From positions 1 through 64,000 of the forward strand of contig NZ_JAKILA010000012.1 in NCBI RefSeq assembly GCF_023283885.1: DNA of 64,000 bases. The letters are read 5' to 3'. A program made the translations under genes and the position numbers. Under the pieces are notes generated by a model. That model ran no database searches. It was not told where the DNA came from and worked only from the letters and a program-made list of their open reading frames with translations. This DNA comes from Shewanella basaltis (GTDB lineage: Bacteria > Pseudomonadota > Gammaproteobacteria > Enterobacterales > Shewanellaceae). This document shows, one piece after another, positions 7,899 through 18,208 of the stretch (position 1 is its first letter; each line of letters starts with the position of its first letter).

Positions 7899-10800
7899 AT
7901 GAATTTAACTCTTATCGTTGCCGTAATTGCGGTGTGTTATGTGTCGTTGCTGTTTATTCTAGCATGGGGCGCAGAGCGCTGGTTTAGTAAAATAAGCCAA
8001 AAAATTCAGGTGTGGATTTACGGCCTTAGCCTTGCTGTATATTGTTCATCGTGGAGTTTTTTAGGTACCGTTGGCCAGTCAGCCCAAGATTTATGGTCAT
8101 TTTTACCCATTTTTATCGGCCCTATTTTAATATTTACCCTTGGTTTTGGCATGCTACGTAAAATGGTGGTGGTGTCTAAAGCGCAAAATATCACCTCAGT
8201 GGCCGATTTTATTGCCGCCCGTTATGGTAAATCACAATTACTCGCCGCAATTGTCACGCTCATCGCACTGTTTGGCATTATGCCGTATATCGCGTTGCAA
8301 CTTAAAGCAATGGTATTCAGTCTTAATTTGTTTCAACCTGACGACAATCCTCTCAGCCCTGTTGTGGTGCCGTTGTTGATCACCTTGTTGTTGGCCGTTT
8401 TTGCCATTTTATTCGGTACTCGAAAATTAGATGCTACAGAGCATAACCCGGGGATGATGGTTGCGATTGCATTTGAGTCTTTAGTGAAATTGGCAGCCTT
8501 TATTATTGTTGGAGGGGTGATAAGTTTTGGTTTTTTTGATGGCTTTGGCGATATTTGGCGACAAGCATCGGCAAAAGGATTGATTGAGAGCAGCCACTTG
8601 CGTCTTGAATCATTTTTGCCTGAGTTATTTGTTGGTATGGCAGCATTTTTATGCATGCCACGCCAGTTTCACGTGATGGTGGTTGAATGCGGCGGAGAAC
8701 ATATTTTACAAAAGTCCCGCTGGATTTTTCCTATTTATTTGGTTTTGTTTGGGCTATTTGTCGCACCATTGGCCTTGGCTGGTAAGGTTTTATTGGGAGA
8801 TGCGGTTGCGGCAGACACTTATGTTATTAATTTGCCTCTCGCCCTTGAACATCCTTTTTTAGCCGTCATAGCCCTGCTGGGAACGCTCTCAGCCGCGACG
8901 GGGATGGTCATTGTGGCCGTAGTGACTATCAGTGTTATGGTCAGTAATGAGTGGTTAGTGCCATTTTTGTTACGCACAGGGCAAATTAGAGAAAAGAATT
9001 TTAGTCAGTTTTCACAGTTGTTACTCAATGTGCGTCGTCTTGCCATTGTGCTGATTTTGGGTTTGGGATACTTAAGTTATCTTACTTTAGTTGACAGTGA
9101 TTCGTTGTCGCATCTGGGCATGTTGTCATTTGGCGCGTTTTCTCAACTTGCCCCTGCGTTGGTTGGGGGGCTGTACTGGAAACATGGCAATAGAGCAGGG
9201 GTTTATTTCGGGCTTGCCGTTGGTTTTGGGTTGTGGTGTTTTATTTTATTACAGAGTGCAATTAGCTCACATTTGCTTGATGGTGAGCTCAATTTACTCA
9301 ATTCGATTACCCCAGATGTCAGTGATACTTTGGTTGCGCTGGTGGCAAATGTTATTTGTTACATATTGGGATCTATTTGGTTTCGAGCCGGCGTAGCTGA
9401 ACGTATTCAAGCCAGTCATTTTGTTAAGCCATGGTCGTTAAAGCAAGATGCAAATAAGCGCCAAGGCCCAATATCTCAACAAGATTTGTTGATTTTGGCG
9501 AGTCGATTTGTCAGTCCCACCCGTGCCTATGAAAGTTTTAGCCGTTTTTCACCTGATGCGGTAAAAACGGACAGCTGGTATAAAGCTGCGCCAGAAGAGT
9601 TGATTGCACATACCGAGCACATGCTATCTGGTGTGTTAGGGGCTTCGAGTGCGTCTCTTGTAATGGACTCTGTTCTGCAAGGACGCGATTTAGCATTAGA
9701 TGAAGTGTTTAGTTTGGTTGATGAAGCATCATCTAAAATCATGCTAAGTCAGGACATGTTGCGCGGCGCAATTGAACATGCCTATGAAGGAATGAGCGTG
9801 GTCGATAAAGACCTGAATTTAGTTGCATGGAATTATCGATATGCTGATTTATACCAATATCCAGACGGATTTTTACAGCAAGGCATGCCAATTGCTGATG
9901 TGATCCGCTTCAATGCGTCACGTGGATTTTGTGGTAAAGGTGATATAGAAGAGCAAGTTGCGGTGAGAGTGCAACACATGCGTAACGGTACTCCCCATAC
10001 TTCTGAGCGAGAACGCCGTGACGGAAAAGTGATTAAAATTCAGGGTAATCCTATGCCCGATGGCGGTTTTGTGATGACATTTACTGACATTACCCAATAC
10101 CGATTACAAGAAAAAGCTTTGCTTGAGGCAAATGAAACCCTGGAGAGCCGAGTTCAAGAACGTACTTACGAATTGGCGATGCTCAACAGCGAATTACTTG
10201 AAGCCAAAGCGCAAGAAGAGCTTGCTAATGCATCTAAAACCCGTTTTTTAGCGGCGGTAGGGCACGATTTAATGCAACCCCTTAATGCCGCGAGGTTGTT
10301 TACCGCCTCTTTATCACAATATCCTAACTTGGATCTTGAGGCACAGACGACGTTAACCCACGTAAATAGTTCTTTAAAAACAGCAGGTGAACTACTCACT
10401 GACTTACTTGATATTTCAAAGCTTGATTCTGGCTTGGTTGATGTTAATCGGCGTGATTTTGCGATCTCAGAAATTATTAACGGACTGTCTGTTGAGTTTG
10501 ATGCAATGGCTGCAGATAACCAAATTTCATTTTCGATGGTGCCATGCTCAGCCACAGTAAACTCTGATCCCTCTTTATTGAGGCGTATTTTACAAAACTT
10601 TTTAACCAATGCTTATCGTTATGCCCGTGGGGGCAGGGTGTTATTGGGATGTCGCCATCGTGGTGATTTTATCGAAATTCAAGTACTTGATACTGGGTGC
10701 GGTATTGATGAACACGAAACCCAAGAAATATTTAAAGAATTTAAACGCTTAAATCATCCAAGTAGTCGTAATGTGAGTGGTTTGGGGCTTGGCTTAGCCA

Positions 10801-11321
10801 TTGCTGATAGGATCAGCAAAGTGCTCGACCATCCTATTCAAGTCCGCTCATCACTTGGTGAAGGTTCCATGTTTTCTATTGTTGTGCCGTTAGGGCAAAC
10901 GGTGAGTCAAGTCGTGACAAAACCTATCCCGTCATTAATGCAGCCTTTAGCAGGCGTTAAAGTACTATGTATTGACAACGAAGAGGCGATTTTAGCGGGG
11001 CTGGATTCCCTTTTAAGCCGCTGGCAATGCGAGGTGATTTGTGCAACTGATATTGCGGATGCGCGAATCAAGTTAGGCCTTAAAGGTGTCGCTCCAGACA
11101 TTATTTTGGCCGACTACCATTTAGATGACGATCAAAATGGCGTTGATGCCATGGATGATATTCGTTCACGTTATGGTGCGCATGTCCCCGGTATTTTAAT
11201 TACCGCTAATACCAATAAAGACCTTGTTGATGATATTGAACGACGTGGGTATCACTATATGGCAAAAATGGTTAAACCTGCTGCATTACGGGCATTAATC
11301 TCAAGTTTAGTTAAAAAATAA
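7899..11321 (+). CDS. crbS: CrbS-like hybrid histidine kinase with sodium/solute symporter domain
   Basis: A 1140-residue membrane protein. Residues about 1-500 are a 12-13-helix SSS (SLC5-like) transporter domain. A linker and a PAS domain follow (about 620-740, IEHAYEGMSVVDKDLNLVAWN), then a coiled coil. HisKA has the phospho-His in GHDLMQP near 789, and HATPase_c has DTGCGI near 930 and GLGLGLA. A C-terminal receiver has its acceptor Asp in LADYHLDD near 1069. This is the CbrA/CrbS architecture; CrbS with the response regulator CrbR activates acs. CrbR is not in the window. It sits head-to-head with acs, which strongly supports the assignment. Confidence 0.92.
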   Translation: MNLTLIVAVIAVCYVSLLFILAWGAERWFSKISQKIQVWIYGLSLAVYCSSWSFLGTVGQSAQDLWSFLPIFIGPILIFTLGFGMLRKMVVVSKAQNITSVADFIAARYGKSQLLAAIVTLIALFGIMPYIALQLKAMVFSLNLFQPDDNPLSPVVVPLLITLLLAVFAILFGTRKLDATEHNPGMMVAIAFESLVKLAAFIIVGGVISFGFFDGFGDIWRQASAKGLIESSHLRLESFLPELFVGMAAFLCMPRQFHVMVVECGGEHILQKSRWIFPIYLVLFGLFVAPLALAGKVLLGDAVAADTYVINLPLALEHPFLAVIALLGTLSAATGMVIVAVVTISVMVSNEWLVPFLLRTGQIREKNFSQFSQLLLNVRRLAIVLILGLGYLSYLTLVDSDSLSHLGMLSFGAFSQLAPALVGGLYWKHGNRAGVYFGLAVGFGLWCFILLQSAISSHLLDGELNLLNSITPDVSDTLVALVANVICYILGSIWFRAGVAERIQASHFVKPWSLKQDANKRQGPISQQDLLILASRFVSPTRAYESFSRFSPDAVKTDSWYKAAPEELIAHTEHMLSGVLGASSASLVMDSVLQGRDLALDEVFSLVDEASSKIMLSQDMLRGAIEHAYEGMSVVDKDLNLVAWNYRYADLYQYPDGFLQQGMPIADVIRFNASRGFCGKGDIEEQVAVRVQHMRNGTPHTSERERRDGKVIKIQGNPMPDGGFVMTFTDITQYRLQEKALLEANETLESRVQERTYELAMLNSELLEAKAQEELANASKTRFLAAVGHDLMQPLNAARLFTASLSQYPNLDLEAQTTLTHVNSSLKTAGELLTDLLDISKLDSGLVDVNRRDFAISEIINGLSVEFDAMAADNQISFSMVPCSATVNSDPSLLRRILQNFLTNAYRYARGGRVLLGCRHRGDFIEIQVLDTGCGIDEHETQEIFKEFKRLNHPSSRNVSGLGLGLAIADRISKVLDHPIQVRSSLGEGSMFSIVVPLGQTVSQVVTKPIPSLMQPLAGVKVLCIDNEEAILAGLDSLLSRWQCEVICATDIADARIKLGLKGVAPDIILADYHLDDDQNGVDAMDDIRSRYGAHVPGILITANTNKDLVDDIERRGYHYMAKMVKPAALRALISSLVKK

Positions 11322-11346
11322 TTGTCGAAATAGGAGCTGAAATAAC

Positions 11347-11949
11347 ATGATAAAAGCTTATGGTGACAGCGTGTCGGGCAACTGCTACAAAGTGCAATTG
11401 GTGCTTAATCTCCTGAAGATTGAGCATCAATGGATAGAAATGAGCATCATCGATGGTGATACACAGACCGCGGCTTATTTAGCTAAAAACCCGACAGGAA
11501 AAATACCGCTAATAGAACTTGATGATGGCCGCATGTTATCTGAATCAAATGCCATTATGGGCTATCTTGCGGCTAATTCTGTGCTTATTCCTGACGATGA
11601 CTTTTGTATAGCAAAAATGTATCAATGGCTGTTTTTTGAACAATACAGTCATGAGCCTTATATTGCCGTGGCCCGTTATATTCAACTGTATTTAGGTTTA
11701 CCAGATGAACGTTTAGCCGAGTATCATTCTTTACATGCTAAAGGCTATAAAGCACTGAGTGTTATGGAGTCTACACTGTCACAGCAGCCGTTTTTGTGTG
11801 GCGATCAATTTACCTTAGCCGATATTGCGCTTTATGCTTATACCCATGTGGCGCATGAAGGTGGTTTTGATTTAAAAAATTATCCTTTTATTTTACAGTG
11901 GCTTGAAAGAGTAAGTTTGCAACCAGGTTATGTTTCTATGTTGTTATAA
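11347..11949 (+). CDS. Glutathione S-transferase family protein
   Basis: A 200-residue protein with an N-terminal thioredoxin-like GST domain (SGNCYKVQLVLNLL, cis-Pro motif GKIPLIELDDG, glutathione gamma-Glu site SESNAI) and an all-helical C domain (LADIALYAYTH). It starts 25 nt after crbS in the same direction with AGGAG upstream, so it may be co-transcribed. The substrate cannot be told from sequence. Confidence 0.9.
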   Translation: MIKAYGDSVSGNCYKVQLVLNLLKIEHQWIEMSIIDGDTQTAAYLAKNPTGKIPLIELDDGRMLSESNAIMGYLAANSVLIPDDDFCIAKMYQWLFFEQYSHEPYIAVARYIQLYLGLPDERLAEYHSLHAKGYKALSVMESTLSQQPFLCGDQFTLADIALYAYTHVAHEGGFDLKNYPFILQWLERVSLQPGYVSMLL

Positions 11950-12037
11950 GGTTGTCCGTTTACTCAGGTGTATCTGTATAAAATCACTGAAACCATTAAA
12001 TATTAACCGCCCCAAATATAACAAGGGAATGAAGATT

Positions 12038-12652
12038 TTACATCAACGTCATTAAAAGAGCGTAAGCGACTAATAGCATAATCGCGCCGACTAAAGCATC
12101 GACTACTCGTTGTATTTGAGGCTTTCCTAACAAGGGGGACAATTTGGCGGCACCAAAAGCAAGGCTGTAAAACCATAACACTGATGCTAAGACTGTGCCT
12201 ATGGCAAAGGCCAGTTTTTCGTTACCGGCAAATGTGCCGCCGACACTGCCTAAAATCATCACGGTATCGAGGTAAACGTGGGGGTTTAATAAGGTAACGG
12301 CAAAGGTGGTACCGATAATTTTTTTACGGCTATTGGCAGTAGCAACATGTGTGGTAACAGTATATTGATTTGCGTATACACTTTTAAATGACATCAGAGC
12401 GTACACGACTAAAAAAGAGACGCCGCCCCAACCGATAAATAACATTAGCCATTCACTGCTGGCAATTAATTTCCCGCCACCAAAAATGCCAATACCTATC
12501 AATAAAACATCACATAGCATACAAATAGTGGCCGCTAAAAAATGATGATTGCGTTTTATGCCCTGGCTTAAAAGGTATGAGTTTTGTGCGCCGATAGGAA
12601 TAATCATCCCTAAACCAAGGACCAGCCCTTGAAATAATGCCGAAGTTGTCAT
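12038..12652 (-). CDS. argO: LysE/ArgO-type amino-acid exporter
   Basis: A 204-residue integral membrane protein with about six hydrophobic helices. The signature GLGMIIPIGAQNSYLLSQGIKRNH near the N terminus and LLNPHVYLDTV in the middle are characteristic of ArgO/LysE exporters of arginine and lysine. It is divergently arranged with an ArgP-type regulator at 12813, the classic pairing in which ArgP activates argO in response to arginine or lysine. Substrate is inferred from family and context. Confidence 0.9.
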   Translation of the reverse strand: MTTSALFQGLVLGLGMIIPIGAQNSYLLSQGIKRNHHFLAATICMLCDVLLIGIGIFGGGKLIASSEWLMLFIGWGGVSFLVVYALMSFKSVYANQYTVTTHVATANSRKKIIGTTFAVTLLNPHVYLDTVMILGSVGGTFAGNEKLAFAIGTVLASVLWFYSLAFGAAKLSPLLGKPQIQRVVDALVGAIMLLVAYALLMTLM

Positions 12653-12812
12653 GAGGTTGTCAGTTACCTGTAATGTTAAGTATTGCTAAAGTAGCAGGGA
12701 TATATTTATAAGTTAAATTAATAAACTTTCTATGGCATAAGAAAAATTAATGAAGCAGTGGCCTTTTCCCATTAGTATTAGAGTCAACATGGCCAAAAGG
12801 CAGGAGGTTGCA

Positions 12813-13706
12813 GTGAGTCAACTCGATTATAAATTATTGCACGCACTGAGTTGTGTGATTAAAGAGCAAAGCTTTGAACGTGCAGCAGATGTGTTGTGTT
12901 TATCGCAATCGGCAGTATCGCAACGGATTAAACAGTTAGAACAACAGTTTGCCCAGCCTGTTTTGATAAGAAGCCAGCCGATCCAGGCTACCGATTTAGG
13001 CAAGCAGTTATTAAAACATTATTACCAGGTCGTGCAGCTAGAGGCCGATTTACTCCCCAGCGCTATGCCGCATTCGCCTCAAATTCCTTTAACCTTACAC
13101 ATTGCCAGCAATGCAGATACTTTAGCGACTTGGCTTATACCGGCTATAGCACCAGTGGTTAAGTCACATTTAGTCGAGGTCAACCTACTGATTGATGGTG
13201 AGGAACATACCATTAATCGATTGAAAGATGGACAAGCCTTTGGGGCAATTTCATTGCAGTCAACAGCCATAAAGGGCTGCCAACTTACTCGATTAGGCAA
13301 TGTAGACTATCTGCTTGTGGCATCCCCAGCCTTTAGCCGCCATTATTTTTCCGACGGAATTAGTGCCCAAAGTCTTAAAAAGGCACCCGGTATTGCCTTT
13401 GATCATAAGGACAACATGCACACTAGGTACATACAGCAGCATTTTGGTTTAAGCCAGGGTGAATACCCATTACATACCGTGCGCTCATCTGAAGCTTTTG
13501 TGACTATGGCGAAACATGGTGCGGCGTATTGTTTAGTGCCTAGGACGCAAATTATATCAGAGTTGGCATCTGGTGAATTAGTACACATCTGCAAACAACA
13601 TATCATTACTGAAACGCTTTACTGGCACCATTGGATATTACTTAAAGGTGTCTATAAAGCTGTTTCAGACGCCATTATAGCCCATGCTCAATCAGTATTA
13701 GATTAG
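12813..13706 (+). CDS. argP: ArgP (IciA) LysR-type regulator
   Basis: A 297-residue LysR regulator with an N-terminal winged helix-turn-helix (FERAADVLCLSQSAVSQRIKQLEQ). The effector domain senses basic amino acids in this family. I chose the GTG at 12813 because CAGGAGG lies 5 nt before it, the length then equals that of E. coli ArgP, and the N terminus aligns (LDYKLLHAL). The longer reading from 12750 adds 21 residues without family support. It is divergent from argO. Confidence 0.9.
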   Translation: MSQLDYKLLHALSCVIKEQSFERAADVLCLSQSAVSQRIKQLEQQFAQPVLIRSQPIQATDLGKQLLKHYYQVVQLEADLLPSAMPHSPQIPLTLHIASNADTLATWLIPAIAPVVKSHLVEVNLLIDGEEHTINRLKDGQAFGAISLQSTAIKGCQLTRLGNVDYLLVASPAFSRHYFSDGISAQSLKKAPGIAFDHKDNMHTRYIQQHFGLSQGEYPLHTVRSSEAFVTMAKHGAAYCLVPRTQIISELASGELVHICKQHIITETLYWHHWILLKGVYKAVSDAIIAHAQSVLD

Positions 13707-13725
13707 GCCAATGGGCTGTTATGGA

Positions 13726-15060
13726 CTATCCGTGGCTTATCATGGTGTTGTCGCTTTGCGAAGAGGCGATAGTGTCCGCAACCATTAACATTGCAGAGGT
13801 TAACTGGGTTAACTGTTGTGCGCTAATAGTGTAAGGCGGCATGATGTAGATATAACGGCTAAAAGGCCTGACCCACACACCTAATTCAACAAAGGCTTTT
13901 TGTAAGGCAGAAGTGTTTACTGGAGAATGCATTTCAATGATGCCGACACTGCCAAGTACTCGAACATCTTTGACTTGTTTTGACTTGATTGCAGCCGGTA
14001 AGGTCTGTAACAGGTGCGTTTCAATATCTTTGACTTGTTGTAACCAATCGCCAGTGAGTAATAAATCTAAGCTGGCGGTTGCTGCTGCACAGGCCAAAGG
14101 GTTACCCATAAACGTTGGGCCATGCATAAACACGCCTGCAGGTGAGTCGCTAATACCATTGGCTACTTCATCACTGCACAGGGTTGCGGCTAAACTAATG
14201 TAACCGCCAGTCAGCGCCTTACCCACACATAAAATATCAGCCTCAATATTGGCATGCTCATAAGCGAAGAGGGTGCCAGTACGACCAAATCCAGTCGCAA
14301 TTTCATCTAATATCAATAGCACATTGTATTGGTCGCAAAGTTGGCGCAGTTTGACTAAATAAGCTGGCGAGTAAAAACGCATGGCACCAGCACCTTGCAT
14401 GATGGGTTCAATAATCACCGCGGCAATATTGTGGTGATGTTGGCTAAATGCATTTTCTAAAGCAGTGATATCTGTCTGATTGAGCGGTTCATCAAATTTT
14501 GATGTGGGGGCGGGGATAAACACTTGTTTAGTGACATTATTGCCAAACATAGTGTGCATGCCGCCGTCTGGGTCACACACGCTCATAGCGGCAAAAGTAT
14601 CGCCGTGGTAACCACTTTTTACCGTCATAATCCGCTGTTTCTGTGGTTTATTGCGTCCTTGCCAATACTGCAACGCCATTTTTAGGGCCACCTCAACGGC
14701 AATCGATCCTGAGTCGGCTAAAAATACTTTGGTTAAATTGGCGCTGGTCATTTGCACTAAGCGTTTTGAAACCTCAATGGCTGGCTGGTGGGTAATACCA
14801 CCAAACATCACATGGCTCAGTTGGGTTAACTGCTTTTGCATGGCCGTTAAAATGGTCGGATGACTGTAACCATGAACACATGACCACCAAGAACTGGTGC
14901 CATCGACCAACACTTTTCCATTATCTAACGTCAGTTCACACCCCTGGGCAGAAACCACACCATACACAGGCAGGGCCTGGGTCATAGAGGTGTAAGGGTG
15001 CCAAATATGCTGTGCATCAAATGCATAATCGATAGGGGCATTTGTGTTTAAAAGTGCCAT
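13726..15060 (-). CDS. bioA: Adenosylmethionine-8-amino-7-oxononanoate aminotransferase (BioA)
   Basis: A 444-residue class-III PLP aminotransferase that converts KAPA to DAPA using S-adenosylmethionine as amino donor. Visible motifs are HIWHPYTSM at the N terminus, SSWWSCVHGY, LLILDEIATGFGRTG and the PLP lysine in CVGKALTGGY near 282. It is transcribed away from bioBFCD across a 114-bp shared control region. The final residues (about 430-444) are a non-conserved tail. Confidence 0.97.
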   Translation of the reverse strand: MALLNTNAPIDYAFDAQHIWHPYTSMTQALPVYGVVSAQGCELTLDNGKVLVDGTSSWWSCVHGYSHPTILTAMQKQLTQLSHVMFGGITHQPAIEVSKRLVQMTSANLTKVFLADSGSIAVEVALKMALQYWQGRNKPQKQRIMTVKSGYHGDTFAAMSVCDPDGGMHTMFGNNVTKQVFIPAPTSKFDEPLNQTDITALENAFSQHHHNIAAVIIEPIMQGAGAMRFYSPAYLVKLRQLCDQYNVLLILDEIATGFGRTGTLFAYEHANIEADILCVGKALTGGYISLAATLCSDEVANGISDSPAGVFMHGPTFMGNPLACAAATASLDLLLTGDWLQQVKDIETHLLQTLPAAIKSKQVKDVRVLGSVGIIEMHSPVNTSALQKAFVELGVWVRPFSRYIYIMPPYTISAQQLTQLTSAMLMVADTIASSQSDNTMISHG

Positions 15061-15087
15061 AATTATAGTTGCTCTTTTTTTGACCGC

Positions 15088-15120
15088 TTGTAAAGCGTGA
15101 AATAGTCGCTGCGTTGACAG
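15088..15120. promoter_or_regulatory. Candidate BirA operator between bioA and bioB
   Basis: Half sites TTGTAAAGC (15088-15096) and CGTTGACAG (15112-15120) form an imperfect inverted repeat separated by 15 nt. This resembles the TTGTAAAC-spacer-GTTTACAA biotin operator recognised by BirA-biotinyl-AMP. It lies in the middle of the divergent bioA/bioB promoter region, where the operator is found in enterobacteria. Confidence 0.55.
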
Positions 15121-15174
15121 TTTACGGGCTCAGGGTATCCTAGCCAACAGAAAATCAAAATAAAGGAAAGATCC

Positions 15175-16227
15175 ATGTCGTTAGCTGAAATTCGTCACGA
15201 TTGGCAAAAAGCAGAAATCGAAGCGTTGTTTGCATTGCCGATGAATGATTTATTGTTTAAAGCCCACAGTATTCATCGTGAAACGTTTGATCCTAACGAA
15301 GTACAGATCAGTCGTCTTTTATCGATTAAAACCGGCGCATGCCCAGAAGATTGTAAATATTGTCCGCAAAGCGCGCGTTATGACACCGGGCTTGAGAAAG
15401 AACGTTTACTTGAAATTGAAAAAGTATTAACAGAGGCCAAAAGTGCCAAAGCTGCTGGCGCATCGCGTTTTTGCATGGGGGCCGCTTGGCGCAACCCGCG
15501 CGATAAAGACATGCCGTATTTAACCCAAATGGTCAAAGATGTGCGTGCTTTAGGCATGGAGACCTGCATGACATTAGGGATGTTGTCATCTGAGCAAGCA
15601 GAGCAACTCGCTGATGCAGGCTTAGACTATTACAACCACAACCTAGATACCTCGCCTGAATACTATGGCGATGTCATTACCACCCGCACTTATCAAAACC
15701 GTTTAGATACATTATCAAACGTTCGTGCCTCTGGCATGAAAGTCTGTTCTGGTGGGATTGTCGGTATGGGCGAAAAAGCCACAGACCGCGCCGGTTTACT
15801 GCAACAGTTAGCCAATTTAGAGCATCACCCAGATTCAGTGCCTATCAACATGTTAGTGAAAGTGGCAGGCACACCGTTTGAAAAGTTAGATGATCTCGAC
15901 CCACTTGAATTTGTGCGCACCATTGCGGTTGCGCGTATTTTAATGCCTAAGTCGCGGGTGCGTTTATCTGCGGGGCGTGAAAACATGAGCGATGAATTGC
16001 AATCTATGTGTTTCTTTGCAGGTGCTAATTCGATTTTCTACGGCTGTAAGCTACTGACGACGCCAAATCCTGAAGAAAATGATGACATGAGCCTGTTCCG
16101 TCGTTTGGGCTTACATCCAGAGCAAGGACCTCAAGCTAATATTGAGTCCGACAGTGCATTACTTGCCAAAGCGAGCGCCAAGCAAGATAAGTCGACCAAG
16201 CAGTTTTACGATGCTGCGGCACTGTAA
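15175..16227 (+). CDS. bioB: Biotin synthase (BioB)
   Basis: A 350-residue radical-SAM enzyme that inserts sulfur into dethiobiotin. The SAM-binding [4Fe-4S] motif is C56-xxx-C60-xx-C63 ([12 protein letters not shown]). The [2Fe-2S] ligands are in the family positions ([35 protein letters not shown]). Length is standard. It is the first gene of bioBFCD, with AAAGGAAAG before the ATG. Confidence 0.98.
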   Translation: MSLAEIRHDWQKAEIEALFALPMNDLLFKAHSIHRETFDPNEVQISRLLSIKTGACPEDCKYCPQSARYDTGLEKERLLEIEKVLTEAKSAKAAGASRFCMGAAWRNPRDKDMPYLTQMVKDVRALGMETCMTLGMLSSEQAEQLADAGLDYYNHNLDTSPEYYGDVITTRTYQNRLDTLSNVRASGMKVCSGGIVGMGEKATDRAGLLQQLANLEHHPDSVPINMLVKVAGTPFEKLDDLDPLEFVRTIAVARILMPKSRVRLSAGRENMSDELQSMCFFAGANSIFYGCKLLTTPNPEENDDMSLFRRLGLHPEQGPQANIESDSALLAKASAKQDKSTKQFYDAAAL

Positions 16228-16233
16228 TTAGTT

Positions 16234-17415
16234 ATGGCAACATCAGAGCCGTCAGTAACGGATAACCATCCTCTCGCTCAGCGGATAAAAACTACCCTTG
16301 AGCAATTACACACGACGGGTCTTTTACGTCAAAGGCGGGTTAACGGGCTTGTATCGCCAAGCAAGGTTATTGATTTTAGCCACAATGATTACTTAGGGTT
16401 ATCTCAAGAACCGGCCTTAGCTCAAGCCCTTTTCCAAGGGGCGCAAGCCTACGGCGTAGGCAGTAGAGCATCGCCGTTAGTCAGTGGTTACAGTATTGCA
16501 CATCAACAGCTTGAACAGCGCTTGTGTGAATTAACAGGCCATGAAGCGTGTATGCTATTCAGTTCTGGCTTTAGCGCCAATAGCGCGCTAATGAAAACCT
16601 TATTTAATGCGACTGACACAGTGATTGCAGACAAACTCGTCCATGCGTCAGTAATTGATGGCTTAAAAGACAGCCAATGCAAAATTAGCCGTTTTTTACA
16701 TAATGATCTTACCAGTGCCGCGCGTATTATTGAGCGCCATCCTGGCTGTGCTGTGGTCACTGAAAGTGTGTTTAGTATGGATGGCGATACCGCCCCCATC
16801 ACTGAGCTGGCACGTTTATGTCGCGAGCATCAATGTTGGTTGATTGTTGATGATGCCCACGGCTTTGGTGTGTTACCAAACGGGTTTGTTAATGCAGACA
16901 AGGTCGATATTCAAGTTGTCACCTTTGGCAAAGCATTAGGTTGCCAAGGCGCGGCGATTTTAGCTTCCCAAGACGTGATTGATTTTTTAGTGGCGACAAC
17001 GCGGGAATACATATACTCAACTGCGTTATCTCCTGCTAATGCTCATTTGGCGTTAGCAGCGATTAATTGGCAGCATTCGCATCCGCAACTGTTAACCCAG
17101 CTGCTGGCCAATATCGCGTTGTTTAGGCAGGTCGCAACACAACATCAATTAACGCTAACCGAATCGAAAACGGCGATTCAACCCATCATGATTGGTGATA
17201 ATCAACGTGTAATGGATATTGCTAAGCAGTTAACTCAACAAGGTTTTTTGGTGGGTGCAATACGCTCACCTACAGTGCCTAAGGGGCAAGCTCGCTTGCG
17301 GATCACCCTCAATGCTCAGCATCAGGCTGACGATATTCGCGCTCTGGTTGCTGCGGTTGCATCATTGCTGAATAATTCGGGCACAAACACATCAGTAGCT
17401 TTACAGACATTGTAA
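16234..17415 (+). CDS. bioF: 8-amino-7-oxononanoate synthase (BioF)
   Basis: A 393-residue alpha-oxoamine synthase, PLP-dependent, which condenses pimeloyl-ACP with L-alanine to give KAPA. Motifs are DFSHNDYLGLS, GVGSRASPLVSG, DDAHGFGVL and the PLP lysine in VTFGKALG near 233. It starts 6 nt after the bioB stop, indicating translational coupling. No strong Shine-Dalgarno is seen. Confidence 0.97.
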   Translation: MATSEPSVTDNHPLAQRIKTTLEQLHTTGLLRQRRVNGLVSPSKVIDFSHNDYLGLSQEPALAQALFQGAQAYGVGSRASPLVSGYSIAHQQLEQRLCELTGHEACMLFSSGFSANSALMKTLFNATDTVIADKLVHASVIDGLKDSQCKISRFLHNDLTSAARIIERHPGCAVVTESVFSMDGDTAPITELARLCREHQCWLIVDDAHGFGVLPNGFVNADKVDIQVVTFGKALGCQGAAILASQDVIDFLVATTREYIYSTALSPANAHLALAAINWQHSHPQLLTQLLANIALFRQVATQHQLTLTESKTAIQPIMIGDNQRVMDIAKQLTQQGFLVGAIRSPTVPKGQARLRITLNAQHQADDIRALVAAVASLLNNSGTNTSVALQTL

Positions 17416-17433
17416 TGACATCAATTTGGATCA

Positions 17434-18204
17434 ATGAGAAACCTCATGACGTTAGATAATCCACTGGCCAATAAGTTTTCATGTGCTGCAAGCCATTACA
17501 AACAGCATGATGTATTGCAACGTTTAAGTGCTCATCAGTTATTACAACACGCAAATTTATACGGCACCTTATTAGACGTAGGGGCTGGGCCAGGCACCGA
17601 TTTTGGTGCGTTTAACGCTGTTAATCAGGTTGTTGCTGTCGATATCGCTCAGGGTATGCTTACTGAGTTAACGCAACAATTTACAGATTATTTGCCATTG
17701 TGCACTGATGCCCAAGCTTTAGGGTTACAGACTGCATCAGTTGACAGTATTTATTCTAATTTAGCATTACAGTGGTGCCCCCAATTGCCTCAAGCATTTT
17801 GCGAATTTCAGCGCGTGTTACGCCCTAATGGCGAGTGTCACGTGAGTATTGTGGCAGATGGCAGTTTAGCGGAACTGAAAACACTCGGTTTTCATGTCAA
17901 TCAATTTCATTCTGTTTCGGCGTTAAAACAAGCATTTATGTCATCTCAACTCCAGGGTGATACATGGGAAAGTATTGATATCAAACTTGAAAGCATTCAA
18001 GTGTATTTTGATGATTTACGAAGCTTGCTGTATTCCATTAAAGGGGTTGGGGCGTCATTTGCTCAGCATCAGCATAACTCAAACCGGCCGTTGCTAAAAA
18101 AGCAGCAATGGCAACAACGAGTTGAATTAGCCAACACGCTGCGCACAGAAAAAGGCATTCCCTTAACGTATCAAATCGCGTTTATCCGCGCTAAACGGGG
18201 CTAA
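17434..18204 (+). CDS. bioC: Malonyl-ACP O-methyltransferase (BioC)
   Basis: A 256-residue SAM-dependent methyltransferase. Motif I is LLDVGAGPGTD (47-56), motif II is near VVAVDIAQGM, and SNLALQWCPQL is characteristic of BioC. It methylates malonyl-ACP to start the pimelate moiety. The family's typical N terminus (KFSCAASHYKQHDVLQ) is present. The start may be 17434 or the ATG at 17446; the second gives an N terminus closer to the family. Confidence 0.95.
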   Translation: MRNLMTLDNPLANKFSCAASHYKQHDVLQRLSAHQLLQHANLYGTLLDVGAGPGTDFGAFNAVNQVVAVDIAQGMLTELTQQFTDYLPLCTDAQALGLQTASVDSIYSNLALQWCPQLPQAFCEFQRVLRPNGECHVSIVADGSLAELKTLGFHVNQFHSVSALKQAFMSSQLQGDTWESIDIKLESIQVYFDDLRSLLYSIKGVGASFAQHQHNSNRPLLKKQQWQQRVELANTLRTEKGIPLTYQIAFIRAKRG

Positions 18205-18208
18205 CACT

